A DNA stretch of 51,695 bases from an uncultured Lachnospiraceae bacterium (GTDB taxonomy: Bacteria; Bacillota; Clostridia; Lachnospirales; Lachnospiraceae). The stretch lies in the NCBI GenBank assembly GCA_910584585.1, contig CAJUBP010000036.1, positions 1-51,695 of the forward strand, read 5' to 3'. A program made the translations under genes and the position numbers. The notes under the pieces are model-generated. The model saw only the letters and a program-made list of their open reading frames with translations. It was not told where the DNA came from and searched no databases. Below, piece by piece: positions 24,644 to 32,513 of this stretch. How positions within the stretch are numbered: position 1 is the stretch's first letter; every line of letters begins with the position of its first letter.

Positions 24644-27043
24644 TCACTTTTTCACGGTAACCTTTTTCACTGCTGAGTAGCTGCCTTTCACTTTCCCGCT
24701 GTATGCTTTCGCGTAGGCGCAGGCCCTGACATAATATTTTTTCCCGGCTTTCAATTTTGGTATCTTTTTAGATGCCGTTTTGTTCTTTGATATAGTGAAC
24801 GTTTTAACGCTTTTCTTAAATTTTTTATCCGTGCTGCACTGGATGATGTAACCGGACGCTTTGGCGTCTTTCTTCCACTTTGCGGTGATGGTTCTTTTGC
24901 CTGTGGATTTTGCGGATGTGAGCTTCAGTTTTTTGGGTTTTACGGTCAGGGTGATGGTTTCTTCCGCTTCCCCATATGCGCCATTTGCGGCGGCTTCAAT
25001 TAAAATATCCGTTTCACCGCATCCTTTGATGGTTACCTTTCCATTTTTATTCACAGTGGCGACCTTTTTATTCTCTACGGTGTAGGTAAGTTTCCCGCCG
25101 CCGCTTGCCTTCGCGCCAAGGGAGAAAGGCTTTACGCCATAGGTTTTTGTAATGTTTTTGGCTGTGATAAACTGCTCTTTTTCTTCTTCCTCTGGCTGCT
25201 CATCCTTATCTGGGTTTCCAGAAATCTGCCCATTATTACCGGACCCTCCTGGAGTTTGGCCGCTGTTATCTGGATTCTGTGTAACTTTCTGTACCGTGAC
25301 AGTGCAATCCGCTTTCACGCCGCTTGCTGTGGATGCAGAAACTACCGTTGTGCCCGCGCTCCTGGCTACAACAGTTCCATCATATACCTCTGCCACTGCC
25401 GGGTTTGCGGACGACCATTGCAGAGTGTCCGTGCTTTCCAGAGGCAGGATACGGGCTGTTAGGACGCTGCTTTCCCTTTCTTTTAAAGCAAGGGACGTTT
25501 GGCTCAGCTGTATGGAAGCCGCTGGAACCAATACAGTTACGGTGCATTCTGCCTGCAGGCCATTTGCGGTGGTTGCGGTAATGACTGCGGTTCCTTTTGC
25601 GTTTGCTTTCACCAATCCGTTAGTGTCCACTCCTGCCACAGAGGAATTGCTGGATTCCCAGGTTACCAATTTATTGGAAGCGTTTTCCGGGGCTATCACA
25701 GGGGCAAGCTGCTGCTGTTTGGAACGGTAGAGGGAAAGTTCCCGTGGCATGGTGATACTGGATACTGGGATTTCTTTCACTTTAACCTCAAAAGACGTTG
25801 CCTTCCCGCCATAAGTTACAGTAACTGCCTGGGTTCCAATCTGCGTCATGTCATAACCGCTTAACATTTCAGCGGCGAGAGGGATTGCAGTTGCAATGTT
25901 GTCCTCATAAGTTATTTTCAGAACCGCGTCATCAAATATTAGTGGTTCCCCCTGGCTGTATTCCAGTTTCTGCGGTTTCTGCGATAGCTTTACGGAAGCC
26001 ACTTTAACCATACGGTTGTTTTTTAATTGAGGGTATGGATAACTGCAGTAAGGGTCAATTTCCCAGGTGTCTGTGAAGTCAAACCCGGTGAAAAGTTTTG
26101 GGTTCTTCATCTGGGCTTCGGAGAGGGAAACGCAATTGGGAGTGTCCGCCTCATTTCCCATGCCCTGGGACGCAGTGCCTTTTAAGTAGCTGCAATTTTT
26201 TACTGCAACTGCTTGTCCGCATAACGCACCAACCTGAGAATTCTCAGCACCCTTAATATTGCCTATATTATAACTCCGTTCTAATGAATTAAAAGCATGC
26301 CCACATATTCCTCCAACACGTATATCTCCAATATTCCTTGTTTCCGCTTTTGAACAATCAACTTCGCATAAATTATAGCAATCCTTAATATTCGTATATT
26401 CAGCATTTCCTGCTAATCCGCCTATATAAGAATTTCTAGATAGAGCTCCATTTTCATAATTGATCTTTGATATAGTAATATTACCACTTGAATAACAATT
26501 TTCCAAACAACTATTAAAACCTAAATCTGTTCCAACTATGCCACCTACACTTGTGGTAGAATTTCCTGACAGATTAGAATCCATCACATTAATAGTGGCA
26601 TTAATGCTGCAATCTACAAGACCGAGATTTTTTATAGTTGCTCCAGAAATTTCTTCAAATAAGCCAATATTATTTGATACATAGTCCGCCACGCTAAACT
26701 CTCCAAAAATATGCATCCCAATAATCCGATGCCCATTCCCATCCAGTGTGCCGCTGAATTCCTCAATGGAGTCCCAGCCTGTTCCGCAGTCATAATCGCC
26801 GCCCTCACTGGTAGTTTCTGCCATGTCAATATCATTCATTAAAATGTAATTGCCTTCTGGATTGCTCCTGATTGCATACAAATCCGCAATATCATATATT
26901 GCTGTGTAGCCTTCCGGGATTTCCCCTTCAGCCACATCTGTAGAATCTTCCACTGCCGCCCGCACTTCCCAGGCTCCAGCCGGCATATCAACCGTTCCTG
27001 CCATAAGGCACAACGCAAGCAGTAACGCAATTTTTTTCTTCAT
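24644..27043 (-). CDS. Large secreted surface protein with GLUG-like, Ig-like and Fn3 domains
   Basis: The 799-residue protein has a signal peptide (KKKIALLLALCLMAGT, cleavage near AGAWEVRAA). Residues about 70-320 carry GLUG-like repeats (VGGIVGTDLGFNSCLENCYS, IGGLAGNAEYTNIKDCYN, VGGICGHAFNSLERSYN). An Ig-like domain at about 360-430 (TQIGTQAVTVTYGGKATSFEV) is followed by two BIG2 domains at about 432-590 (VTWESSNSSVAGVDTNGLVK and a second copy), a Gly/Asn-rich linker, another Ig-like unit, and a C-terminal Fn3 domain (ASGYIIQCSTDKKFKKSVKT). There is no LPXTG, so it is probably released or held non-covalently. Adhesion or glycan contact is the likely role. Its promoter is at 27150-27178. Confidence 0.88.
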   Translation of the reverse strand: MKKKIALLLALCLMAGTVDMPAGAWEVRAAVEDSTDVAEGEIPEGYTAIYDIADLYAIRSNPEGNYILMNDIDMAETTSEGGDYDCGTGWDSIEEFSGTLDGNGHRIIGMHIFGEFSVADYVSNNIGLFEEISGATIKNLGLVDCSINATINVMDSNLSGNSTTSVGGIVGTDLGFNSCLENCYSSGNITISKINYENGALSRNSYIGGLAGNAEYTNIKDCYNLCEVDCSKAETRNIGDIRVGGICGHAFNSLERSYNIGNIKGAENSQVGALCGQAVAVKNCSYLKGTASQGMGNEADTPNCVSLSEAQMKNPKLFTGFDFTDTWEIDPYCSYPYPQLKNNRMVKVASVKLSQKPQKLEYSQGEPLIFDDAVLKITYEDNIATAIPLAAEMLSGYDMTQIGTQAVTVTYGGKATSFEVKVKEIPVSSITMPRELSLYRSKQQQLAPVIAPENASNKLVTWESSNSSVAGVDTNGLVKANAKGTAVITATTANGLQAECTVTVLVPAASIQLSQTSLALKERESSVLTARILPLESTDTLQWSSANPAVAEVYDGTVVARSAGTTVVSASTASGVKADCTVTVQKVTQNPDNSGQTPGGSGNNGQISGNPDKDEQPEEEEKEQFITAKNITKTYGVKPFSLGAKASGGGKLTYTVENKKVATVNKNGKVTIKGCGETDILIEAAANGAYGEAEETITLTVKPKKLKLTSAKSTGKRTITAKWKKDAKASGYIIQCSTDKKFKKSVKTFTISKNKTASKKIPKLKAGKKYYVRACAYAKAYSGKVKGSYSAVKKVTVKK

Positions 27044-27149
27044 ATCCTTTCCTCCTCGTATTTTCTCCGTAGTATTTTTTGTTCTTCTCAGTCCTCTGTC
27101 TTTTTCCTTCCATCCCCTTCCTCATGTTCCTCTGGTTTCCATTGTACTT

Positions 27150-27178
27150 ATTATATATTCTTTAAGCAATCTTTTCAA
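27150..27178 (-). promoter_or_regulatory. Promoter of the surface protein operon
   Basis: TTGAAA (27178-27173) and TATAAT (27155-27150) are 17 bases apart on the minus strand, giving a leader of about 100 bases before the ATG at 27043. Confidence 0.65.
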
Positions 27179-27250
27179 TGCTTTTAGCATATTTATTTTT
27201 CCCTAAAGCAACCGTTATTACAGTACGATAGGAAACGGAGGTATATATAT

Positions 27251-27541
27251 ATGGTAAACGGTCTTGGTGAACGTCTGGAACATATACGGGTGGGTCTGCG
27301 CCTTTCCCAGAAGGAAGCTGCCGCGGCTATCGGCGCGTCCCCTTCCGTCATTTCCAATTATGAAAGCGGCGAACGCACCCCCAGCGTGGAAAATCTGATG
27401 GCTCTTGCCGGCCTGTACCGGTGCTCTGCGGATTACCTGCTGGGCCTTGAGAAGCCATCCGGCTCTTACGTGGACGCTTCCATGCTGGATGAAAAACAGA
27501 GGGCTCTGCTGCAAGGGTTTCTTCACGGTTTAGGCAAATAA
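27251..27541 (+). CDS. XRE family transcriptional regulator
   Basis: The 96-residue protein has a Cro/CI helix-turn-helix (RLSQKEAAAAIGASPSVISN, then YESGERTPSVENLMALAGLY) and a short tail (SADYLLGLEKPSG, then MLDEKQRALLQGFLHGL). CGGAGGTATATATAT precedes the ATG. It is divergent from the surface protein operon, with only 207 bases between the starts, so it may control that promoter and its own. Confidence 0.9.
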   Translation: MVNGLGERLEHIRVGLRLSQKEAAAAIGASPSVISNYESGERTPSVENLMALAGLYRCSADYLLGLEKPSGSYVDASMLDEKQRALLQGFLHGLGK

Positions 27542-27548
27542 GCCATTT

Positions 27549-27764
27549 CTAATCTGTCTGGCGGCTTCCTTCAGACAGATTTTTTAGTGTGTCCTTTATC
27601 CTGTCGTGCAATATTTTTACAATCCTGATGTGGACGCTGTCTGATTTCTGCGCTTCCATATCATTTTCCAGCAAAATGACAAGGCTCAGCGCGTCCAGCA
27701 GTTCCTCGCCCGCCTGTTCGAAAATCTTTCCGGCTTCCTGTAAACTGTCCTTTTCTTTCTCCAT
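27549..27764 (-). CDS. Small helical hypothetical protein
   Basis: The 71-residue acidic helical protein (KIFEQAGEELLDALSLVILL, VKILHDRIKDTLKNL) has GGAGAAGCTGGC before its ATG. No family is recognised. It converges with the XRE gene; their ends share a terminator stem. Confidence 0.45.
   Translation of the reverse strand: MEKEKDSLQEAGKIFEQAGEELLDALSLVILLENDMEAQKSDSVHIRIVKILHDRIKDTLKNLSEGSRQTD
27551..27585. terminator. Terminator after the XRE gene
   Basis: AATCTGTCTG (27551-27560) pairs with CAGACAGATT (27572-27581) and is followed by TTTTT on the plus strand. Confidence 0.7.
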
Positions 27765-28151
27765 GCCAGCTTCTCCTTTCCGTATCCCTCTTTGTTTTTC
27801 TCTGCGCGTATTGTTTTACCCTGCCGCGTTTTACCGTCTGTCTTTGCGCTTTCCAGCGTATATTTCCTGTCAGCGCGGCTTCCTGCATGACAGAGCCTTA
27901 CCCATACAGCTTCCGATTTTACAGAAACCACGTCCATACAGGCTCCCGCTTTCCCGAAACGTGCCGGCACAGTCGGCTGTAAGAATATAATATATATTCA
28001 AATTCGCCTGAGACACGGATAGGCAGCTTTTTCTGTTTTCAGGACTGCGCCGCCTTTTTATGTTCCGGTGGGACATAAAAATGACACGCCGCAAGATAAA
28101 AGCATATCCTGATGCAATATAAAAAATATTTGCGGAACAATTCCGCCCTCT
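27765..28151. other. Gene-free stretch
   Basis: Several overlapping open frames occur here, but none has a ribosome binding site or recognisable sequence. I see no strong hairpin or repeat. It probably holds the promoter of the small helical protein and the tail of the mobilisation operon. Confidence 0.35.
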
Positions 28152-28697
28152 TTACTTTCTCTCGGAGCAGCCCCTTATTTTTTCCTCCACAATCCTCCCG
28201 AACCGCGCTTCACGCTCTTTTGTCTTCCGCTTATTCTCCCTGCGTTTCCTGATGGTTTCAAAATCCACGGTATTGATCCCAAAATGGATATGTATGCGCC
28301 CGCTGCTCTTATCCGGCCTGTGGATTCCATAGACCACCTGGCAGCGGTCTTCTTCGTAAATGTCACGGGCCATGTCGCGCGCCATCCCGTCCAAATCAAT
28401 GGGAACCTTTAAAATATCCCTTTCCGCTTCCTCAGACAGAGAAAACACCTCATGGTCCATGCGTCTCCCGAATTCCCCTTTCCTGCAGTATTCCCCCTGC
28501 ACGCAATGGAATTGCCTGATAACCTCTTCCACGCCCGCAAATTCCGTCACGCCCAGCCCTCCCCATGCAATCAGGTCTTCTTTGTCCTGCCTGTTTGTGC
28601 GAGTAATGTAACGTATCACTTTCTCCACTGCGTCAGGGTTTTTGTAATTTCCGTTACCCGCCAGGTTAATCAGTATCCCCTGTGATTTATGCTCCAT
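28152..28697 (-). CDS. Small relaxase-like mobilisation protein
   Basis: The roughly 181-residue protein has an early Tyr block (VEKVIRYITRTN near residue 30) and a metal-binding histidine motif GRIHIHFGINTVDF near 137. The basic C-terminus is RKRRENKRKTKEREARFG. This is the core of a nicking relaxase, but family members are usually over 300 residues, so it is either a minimal type or a truncation. The ATG at 28697 is chosen because AAAGGAGG lies nine bases before it. Its start overlaps the end of the MobC-like gene, the usual mobilisation operon order. Confidence 0.65.
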   Translation of the reverse strand: MEHKSQGILINLAGNGNYKNPDAVEKVIRYITRTNRQDKEDLIAWGGLGVTEFAGVEEVIRQFHCVQGEYCRKGEFGRRMDHEVFSLSEEAERDILKVPIDLDGMARDMARDIYEEDRCQVVYGIHRPDKSSGRIHIHFGINTVDFETIRKRRENKRKTKEREARFGRIVEEKIRGCSERK

Positions 28698-28980
28698 TTG
28701 TTTCATCCTCCTTTATCCTGTCGAATGCTTTCTGGTAAAGAGCCTCAATGTCTTCTTTCAGCTCACTGCTGCCGCATTTTTGAACCCTGTGCCAGAGCTC
28801 GTTCAGAAAGTCAATGGTTTCCACCTGCTCCTGCAGAAAACGATCTCCTGCCCCGCTTTTCTCTGCCAGCCCCTTTTGAACTAGGTACATGCTGACTGTC
28901 ATTTTTTCCTTCTTTGCCCGTGCTGCCAGTTCCTCTTTCTCTTGTTCCGTCACCCGGATGTTGATGATTTTATTTTTCAC
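28687..28980 (-). CDS. MobC-like relaxosome accessory protein
   Basis: The protein of about 97 residues has an N-terminal ribbon-helix-helix (KIINIRVTEQEKEELAARAK, then MTVSMYLVQKGLA) and a helical C-terminus (VETIDFLNELWHRVQ), the MobC pattern. The GTG at 28980 is chosen because GGAGGACAAACA precedes it. It would bind the transfer origin and recruit the adjacent relaxase. Two similar 15-base repeats lie just upstream. Confidence 0.7.
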   Translation of the reverse strand: MKNKIINIRVTEQEKEELAARAKKEKMTVSMYLVQKGLAEKSGAGDRFLQEQVETIDFLNELWHRVQKCGSSELKEDIEALYQKAFDRIKEDETNGA

Positions 28981-28999
28981 TGTTTGTCCTCCATTCATA

Positions 29000-29053
29000 T
29001 GTTTTATGTGATTTGCTCCATGTAGTAAGATGGTGAAATGTTTCATGTGATTT
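29000..29053. repeat. Pair of 15-base direct repeats upstream of mobC
   Basis: TGTTTTATGTGATTT (29000-29014) and TGTTTCATGTGATTT (29039-29053) differ at one base and start 39 bases apart, close to four helical turns. They are candidate binding sites for the ribbon-helix-helix protein encoded next to them. Confidence 0.6.
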
Positions 29054-29322
29054 AAGAATGATTTATTTCTAATGAATTCAGATGGTTTTAAGGATTCCAT
29101 TCCTATGGAAAGTTATAGCAAGTACGCAGAAATTTTCTCTTTTTCAGGGAATCCCTTTCTTCTTTTCGCAGGCATCTTGCGTGGCCTTTGTAGTTTTGTG
29201 TATACAATTGTGAAAGTCCATTTTAAAAAAATAAATTTTTTACAAACAAAGGAGTAATGGAGCAACTGACTGCTCATGACGATTCCTACATATTTGTGAG
29301 TGAAAAATTAATCATAAAAAAA

Positions 29323-29337
29323 GAAGCGTTTCGCTTC
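29323..29337 (-). terminator. Short minus-strand terminator
   Basis: GAAGCG/CGCTTC with a three-base loop. On the minus strand it is followed by seven or more T. It sits just before the ribosome binding site of the plus-strand helix-turn-helix gene. Confidence 0.5.
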
Positions 29338-29351
29338 GGAAAGGACAGGAT

Positions 29352-29507
29352 ATGGAAAATTATTATATGACAGTAAAAGAATTTTGTGAGAGGATGCAGG
29401 TCAGCCCCTCCACGGTCTATCGAATGATTAAAAATCATATGATTCCGGCTGTGAAATTTGGCCGATATTGGAAGATTCCGGGAAGTGTGTTTGAGAATAT
29501 TCATTAA
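29352..29507 (+). CDS. 51-residue excisionase-like helix-turn-helix protein
   Basis: The ATG at 29352 follows GGAAAGGACAGGAT. The 51 residues form one MerR-type winged helix: MTVKEFCERMQVSPSTVYRM, then PAVKFGRYWKIPGSVF. This is the pattern of excisionase-family DNA-binding proteins. It is on the plus strand, opposite to its neighbours, and is bracketed by two minus-strand terminators. It may serve integrase 2 downstream or an older element. Confidence 0.75.
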   Translation: MENYYMTVKEFCERMQVSPSTVYRMIKNHMIPAVKFGRYWKIPGSVFENIH

Positions 29508-29510
29508 AGC

Positions 29511-29553
29511 AAAAAAATCCGCAGGATAGTTTAAAAGCACACACTATCCTGCG
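29511..29553 (-). terminator. Terminator facing the integrase 2 side
   Basis: CGCAGGATAGT (29520-29530) pairs with ACTATCCTGCG (29543-29553). On the minus strand it is followed by GATTTTTTT. Confidence 0.65.
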
Positions 29554-29889
29554 AATTCCCGTATCTGTTTCGTAATGACATCCAGCCTGTGTAAGGCTCC
29601 CTTTTTCAGTCTTTTAAAAATCTGGTGTCAAACTGGTGTCAAATTTCCGCTTCCAGTCGCCGGAAGCATTGGTTTTACTGGTCTTTTTTCTCTAATGACT
29701 TCATCGTCGGGAACAACAAATTAGATAAAGTATTATCACTCATTATCAAGTATCCTCCCGTATTTGCCGCATTTCCAAAACGTATTATAAAGTATTATTC
29801 TGTACCATGCAAGCAAAATTCGTAGTAACTTTGTAGTATCTCAGCTATTTTGTAGTTACGATTCACACATTCAATTTCAGGACTCTCTC
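29554..29889. other. Stretch with integrase-tail-like direct repeats
   Basis: No intact gene. TGGTGTCAAACTGGTGTCAAA near 29622-29642 reads on the minus strand as the end of a tyrosine integrase (SGDWKRKF, then SLTPDF and stop). A second cluster, with GTAGTAACTTTGTAGTATC near 29822-29840 and TTTGTAGTTACG near 29851, resembles another such end. These look like attachment-site leftovers of earlier insertions. Confidence 0.4.
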
Positions 29890-31128
29890 CTAAAATATAT
29901 CAAGATTGTGTGATAAGTTTTCGATTGCTTCCTTTTTCTTTGCGTCTGTGACCTCCGCATATATATCCATTGTTGTTTCGATATTAGCGTGTCCCATGAC
30001 AGCCTGAATGACTTTTACATTTGTTTCCTTTTCGCAGAACCTCGTACAAAAAGTATGCCGTAAATGGTGGCAGGAAAAATGTGGAATGATAATGGGCTGT
30101 CTTTTTTCCTTTTTGGCATTTACCACTTCTTCCGCATTGTAATTCTCCAAAATCCTTTTTATCGTCCCGTTTACAGTCTGCGGATTATGGATATTTCCAA
30201 AGCGGTTGCAGAATACAAATCCGGTCATGCCGTCAATCACTGTACTGTTGAAGCCAGATTCTTTCTGCACCTCATACTCCGTTTTGAACGCTTCATAAAC
30301 CGCATCCATCATTGGAATCGTCCTGATGCCCGCCTCCGTTTTGGAAAGCGATACTGCAAACTCTGACTTGCGTGTTTTTCCGCCCTCTCTTGCGTAATAT
30401 GTCACGCTATGGTTAATACTGATAAGGCGGCTCTCAAAGTCTACATCATCCCACCTCAACCCGATCACTTCCCCAATCCTGCACCCGGTTCCTAACAGAA
30501 CCGTGAATAACGGGTGCCAATGGTAGAATACCGGATTGTTTGCGGTATAATCCATAAAAGCCCTTTGCTGCTCCAATGTCAGAGCGTGTCTGATGCCCTT
30601 ATTCTTTCCTGCTTTCCTTTTTATGTCTGCCATAACACCGTCAGACGGATTCATGCGTATAATTCCGTCACGCACTGCCAACTGAAACGTAGGGTGTAGA
30701 ACCGTATGGATTGTGTCAACCGTGTTTGCCTGCAAATCCTTTTCATTTAACAGGTAATAATAGAAATACATCACATCGGAATACTTAATCTCTCCGATCT
30801 TGCGCTGTCCAAAGCCCTCTCTGACAAAATGGTCATACATATAGATGTAATTCGAGCGTGTTGTCCTGCGCAAATCATATTTCGTTGACATATACCTGTC
30901 AAAAACATAATTTAAGGTTGCACTTCCTGCCACATAAACATCCAGTCCGTCAAGCTGGTTTTTTATCAAATCCGCTTCTTTTTCCCTTAGTGTCTGCAAA
31001 TCCCTGGCATATACAAATCTGCGCTTTTTGAACGGATCAGTGTATGTATATACATAGGTATTATCCGTTCTTTGAGATTCCCCCTTCCGTAATGCTCTGC
31101 CCTTGTTGTCTTTTCTTGCTTTCGCCAT
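29890..31128 (-). CDS. int: Tyrosine recombinase, Tn916-type integrase
   Basis: The protein of about 412 residues has an arm-binding domain (YVYTYTDPFKKRRFVYARDL), a core-binding domain (TTRSNYIYMYDHFVREG), and a catalytic domain. The domain carries Arg in GTGCRIGEVIGLRWDD, His-x-x-Arg in CHHLRHTFCTRFCEKE, and His/Tyr in MGHANIETTMDIYAEV. The ATG at 31128 follows AAAGGAGCAGAG. It is related to but clearly distinct from the integrase at 15.5 kb, so two separate elements are represented. A ribbon-helix-helix gene lies 14 bases upstream. Confidence 0.92.
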   Translation of the reverse strand: MAKARKDNKGRALRKGESQRTDNTYVYTYTDPFKKRRFVYARDLQTLREKEADLIKNQLDGLDVYVAGSATLNYVFDRYMSTKYDLRRTTRSNYIYMYDHFVREGFGQRKIGEIKYSDVMYFYYYLLNEKDLQANTVDTIHTVLHPTFQLAVRDGIIRMNPSDGVMADIKRKAGKNKGIRHALTLEQQRAFMDYTANNPVFYHWHPLFTVLLGTGCRIGEVIGLRWDDVDFESRLISINHSVTYYAREGGKTRKSEFAVSLSKTEAGIRTIPMMDAVYEAFKTEYEVQKESGFNSTVIDGMTGFVFCNRFGNIHNPQTVNGTIKRILENYNAEEVVNAKKEKRQPIIIPHFSCHHLRHTFCTRFCEKETNVKVIQAVMGHANIETTMDIYAEVTDAKKKEAIENLSHNLDIF

Positions 31129-31142
31129 CTCTGCTCCTTTCT

Positions 31143-31337
31143 TCAAGGAGAGAGATTTTGCACCTCCGCATCCGGCGTCCGTAATAATAGGTCAACACCT
31201 GTATGCAATAATTGAGTTATGGTCATTCCGTGACTGTCCGCATAATCTTTCAGCTTTTGCAACTCCTTGTCCGTTACCCTTACACTTAATGTATTCAGCT
31301 TTGGGGCATCAGACTTGGGCCTACCCATTTTAGCCAT
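31143..31337 (-). CDS. Small ribbon-helix-helix DNA-binding protein
   Basis: The 64 residues include LNTLSVRVTDKELQKLKDYA and MTITQLLHTGVDLLL, a short CopG/Arc-like ribbon-helix-helix. GGAGGTGCATACAG precedes the ATG. It is cotranscribed with integrase 2 and probably controls it. Confidence 0.7.
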   Translation of the reverse strand: MAKMGRPKSDAPKLNTLSVRVTDKELQKLKDYADSHGMTITQLLHTGVDLLLRTPDAEVQNLSP

Positions 31338-31434
31338 CTGTATGCACCTCCAATCACTTCTACCTACTATTATACTTTCCGTATACGAAAAGTCAAGTGT
31401 TTTTTACTGCAAAATCTCTCAATCAAAAAAATCA

Positions 31435-31626
31435 TCACACATACAATCTGAATGTTTCCAGGTATTCCTCAAAAATATCACAATTTACAAGCACCAGTTT
31501 ATCAACCTTGTAAATAGCCTTTGCATCTTTTGCCATCTGTTCAAACTTGCTCTGGCACATACTATACATCTCCGCACCCTCTTTATAGCGAACAAATCTT
31601 TTTCCGTTTTTCATTCGCTCCATCAT
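31435..31626 (-). CDS. DUF6462 family excisionase-like protein
   Basis: The 63-residue protein (RFVRYKEGAEMYSMCQSKFE, AKAIYKVDKLVLVNCDIFEE) is a DUF6462 member like the two at 13.2-13.8 kb. AGAAAGAGGTGAT lies before the start. Its place upstream of the integrase fits an excision or regulatory factor. Confidence 0.75.
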   Translation of the reverse strand: MMERMKNGKRFVRYKEGAEMYSMCQSKFEQMAKDAKAIYKVDKLVLVNCDIFEEYLETFRLYV

Positions 31627-32183
31627 ATCACCTCTTTCTGTCTACAAATAAGCAGCATCTTATCTGCCCATGACAGCCACGAAACTCTTTCCCGGCTCTC
31701 ATCAGCAGATAAAACTTCTCTCTGTTTCTTTTAAAAAACACATACAGGTGACAGCTCATTACACTGTCCACATCGGTATCGCACCGTCATTCCAAACTGA
31801 CCGGAAAACCCGGAAGTATCATTATCAAAGATATGCCTCATTGCCTCATGCAACTGCTGCACTTTTCGCCAGACATTCATCGCTCACTGCCTTAACTTCA
31901 ATACCAGATTTCAGTATTCCCTCGTATGCACTTCCACACAAAAATGGAAGCAGGCAGCTCTTGGCGTGTCCGCATAGCGGCTCCGCACATCCCACACGTC
32001 CCGTATGTATTTGCATATTCAATTATCAAGGTACACTCGCCAACCTGCGTTGACGGGCAGAAAACCCTCTGCCTGTTTTGGATAAAATCATTTCCGGACT
32101 TGCCAGCCCAAAAAGCACATAAGCACTCTCCGTCTGCTATAAACGGTTCTGTAAAGATTATGTGCTTTAGCGGAATGGCAAGT
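31627..32183. other. Non-coding stretch dense in inverted repeats
   Basis: No credible gene. It contains CTTCCA/TGGAAG near 31935-31952, GGCAGA/TCTGCC near 32056-32073 followed by TGTTTT on the plus strand, and the long multi-stem structure at 32099-32182. A structured RNA or transfer-related site is possible. Confidence 0.4.
32099..32182. other. Multi-stem inverted repeat
   Basis: Three nested stems: CTTGCCA/TGGCAAG (32099-32105 with 32176-32182), AAGCACATAA/TTATGTGCTT (32113-32122 with 32158-32167), and CCGT/ACGG inside. It abuts the stop of the helix-turn-helix gene at 32184, so it might be that gene's 3' structure. The size and nesting exceed a simple terminator. Confidence 0.55.
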
Positions 32184-32513
32184 TTACACTTCCAGTTTAT
32201 CGGGGCCGTATTTATGTATGATCTGCAACAGGATTTTCTTTTGCGCTCCCTCTGCCTGTCCATATATTTCACGCAGGGTTTTTAATTCGTCCTGGGAAAG
32301 GGTATTCACATATGGTTTGTAATCCTCCCCTATAAAAATCCCTCCATCCCCTCCCTGCTTTGTATAAATCGGGTATCCGGGAGATAAAGCCTGAATATCT
32401 TTTTGTATCGTGCGGGTAGTGACGCCAAATTCGTCCGCCAGTTCCCTTGCCGTTGTACGCCGCCGGATAATCAGAATGTTAATGATTTCCGTTCTGCGGT
32501 CTGCTGTATTCAT
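32184..32513 (-). CDS. HTH_11/DeoR-like regulator
   Basis: The 109-residue protein begins with a winged helix (DRRTEIINILIIRRRTTARE, then LADEFGVTTRTIQKDIQALS) and ends in a short helical tail (SQDELKTLREIYGQAEGAQ). It lacks the large effector domain of full-length DeoR or WYL regulators. GGGAGGTGAAGC precedes the ATG. It is divergent from the mobilisation operon. Confidence 0.85.
   Translation of the reverse strand: MNTADRRTEIINILIIRRRTTARELADEFGVTTRTIQKDIQALSPGYPIYTKQGGDGGIFIGEDYKPYVNTLSQDELKTLREIYGQAEGAQKKILLQIIHKYGPDKLEV

Larger units (their letters stand above)
28981..29351. other. Mobilisation leader region
   Basis: No gene is supported. The stretch holds two direct repeats (29000-29053), an AT-rich segment near 29210-29250, and a stem at 29323-29337. 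A transfer origin or operator for the MobC-like protein is plausible. Confidence 0.4.

Noticed and set aside
31898..32272. Frame with a CGMCG motif in the repeat-rich region
   Set aside because: It overlaps the regulator gene out of frame and the inverted repeats; the Cys pair alone is not evidence of a zinc protein.
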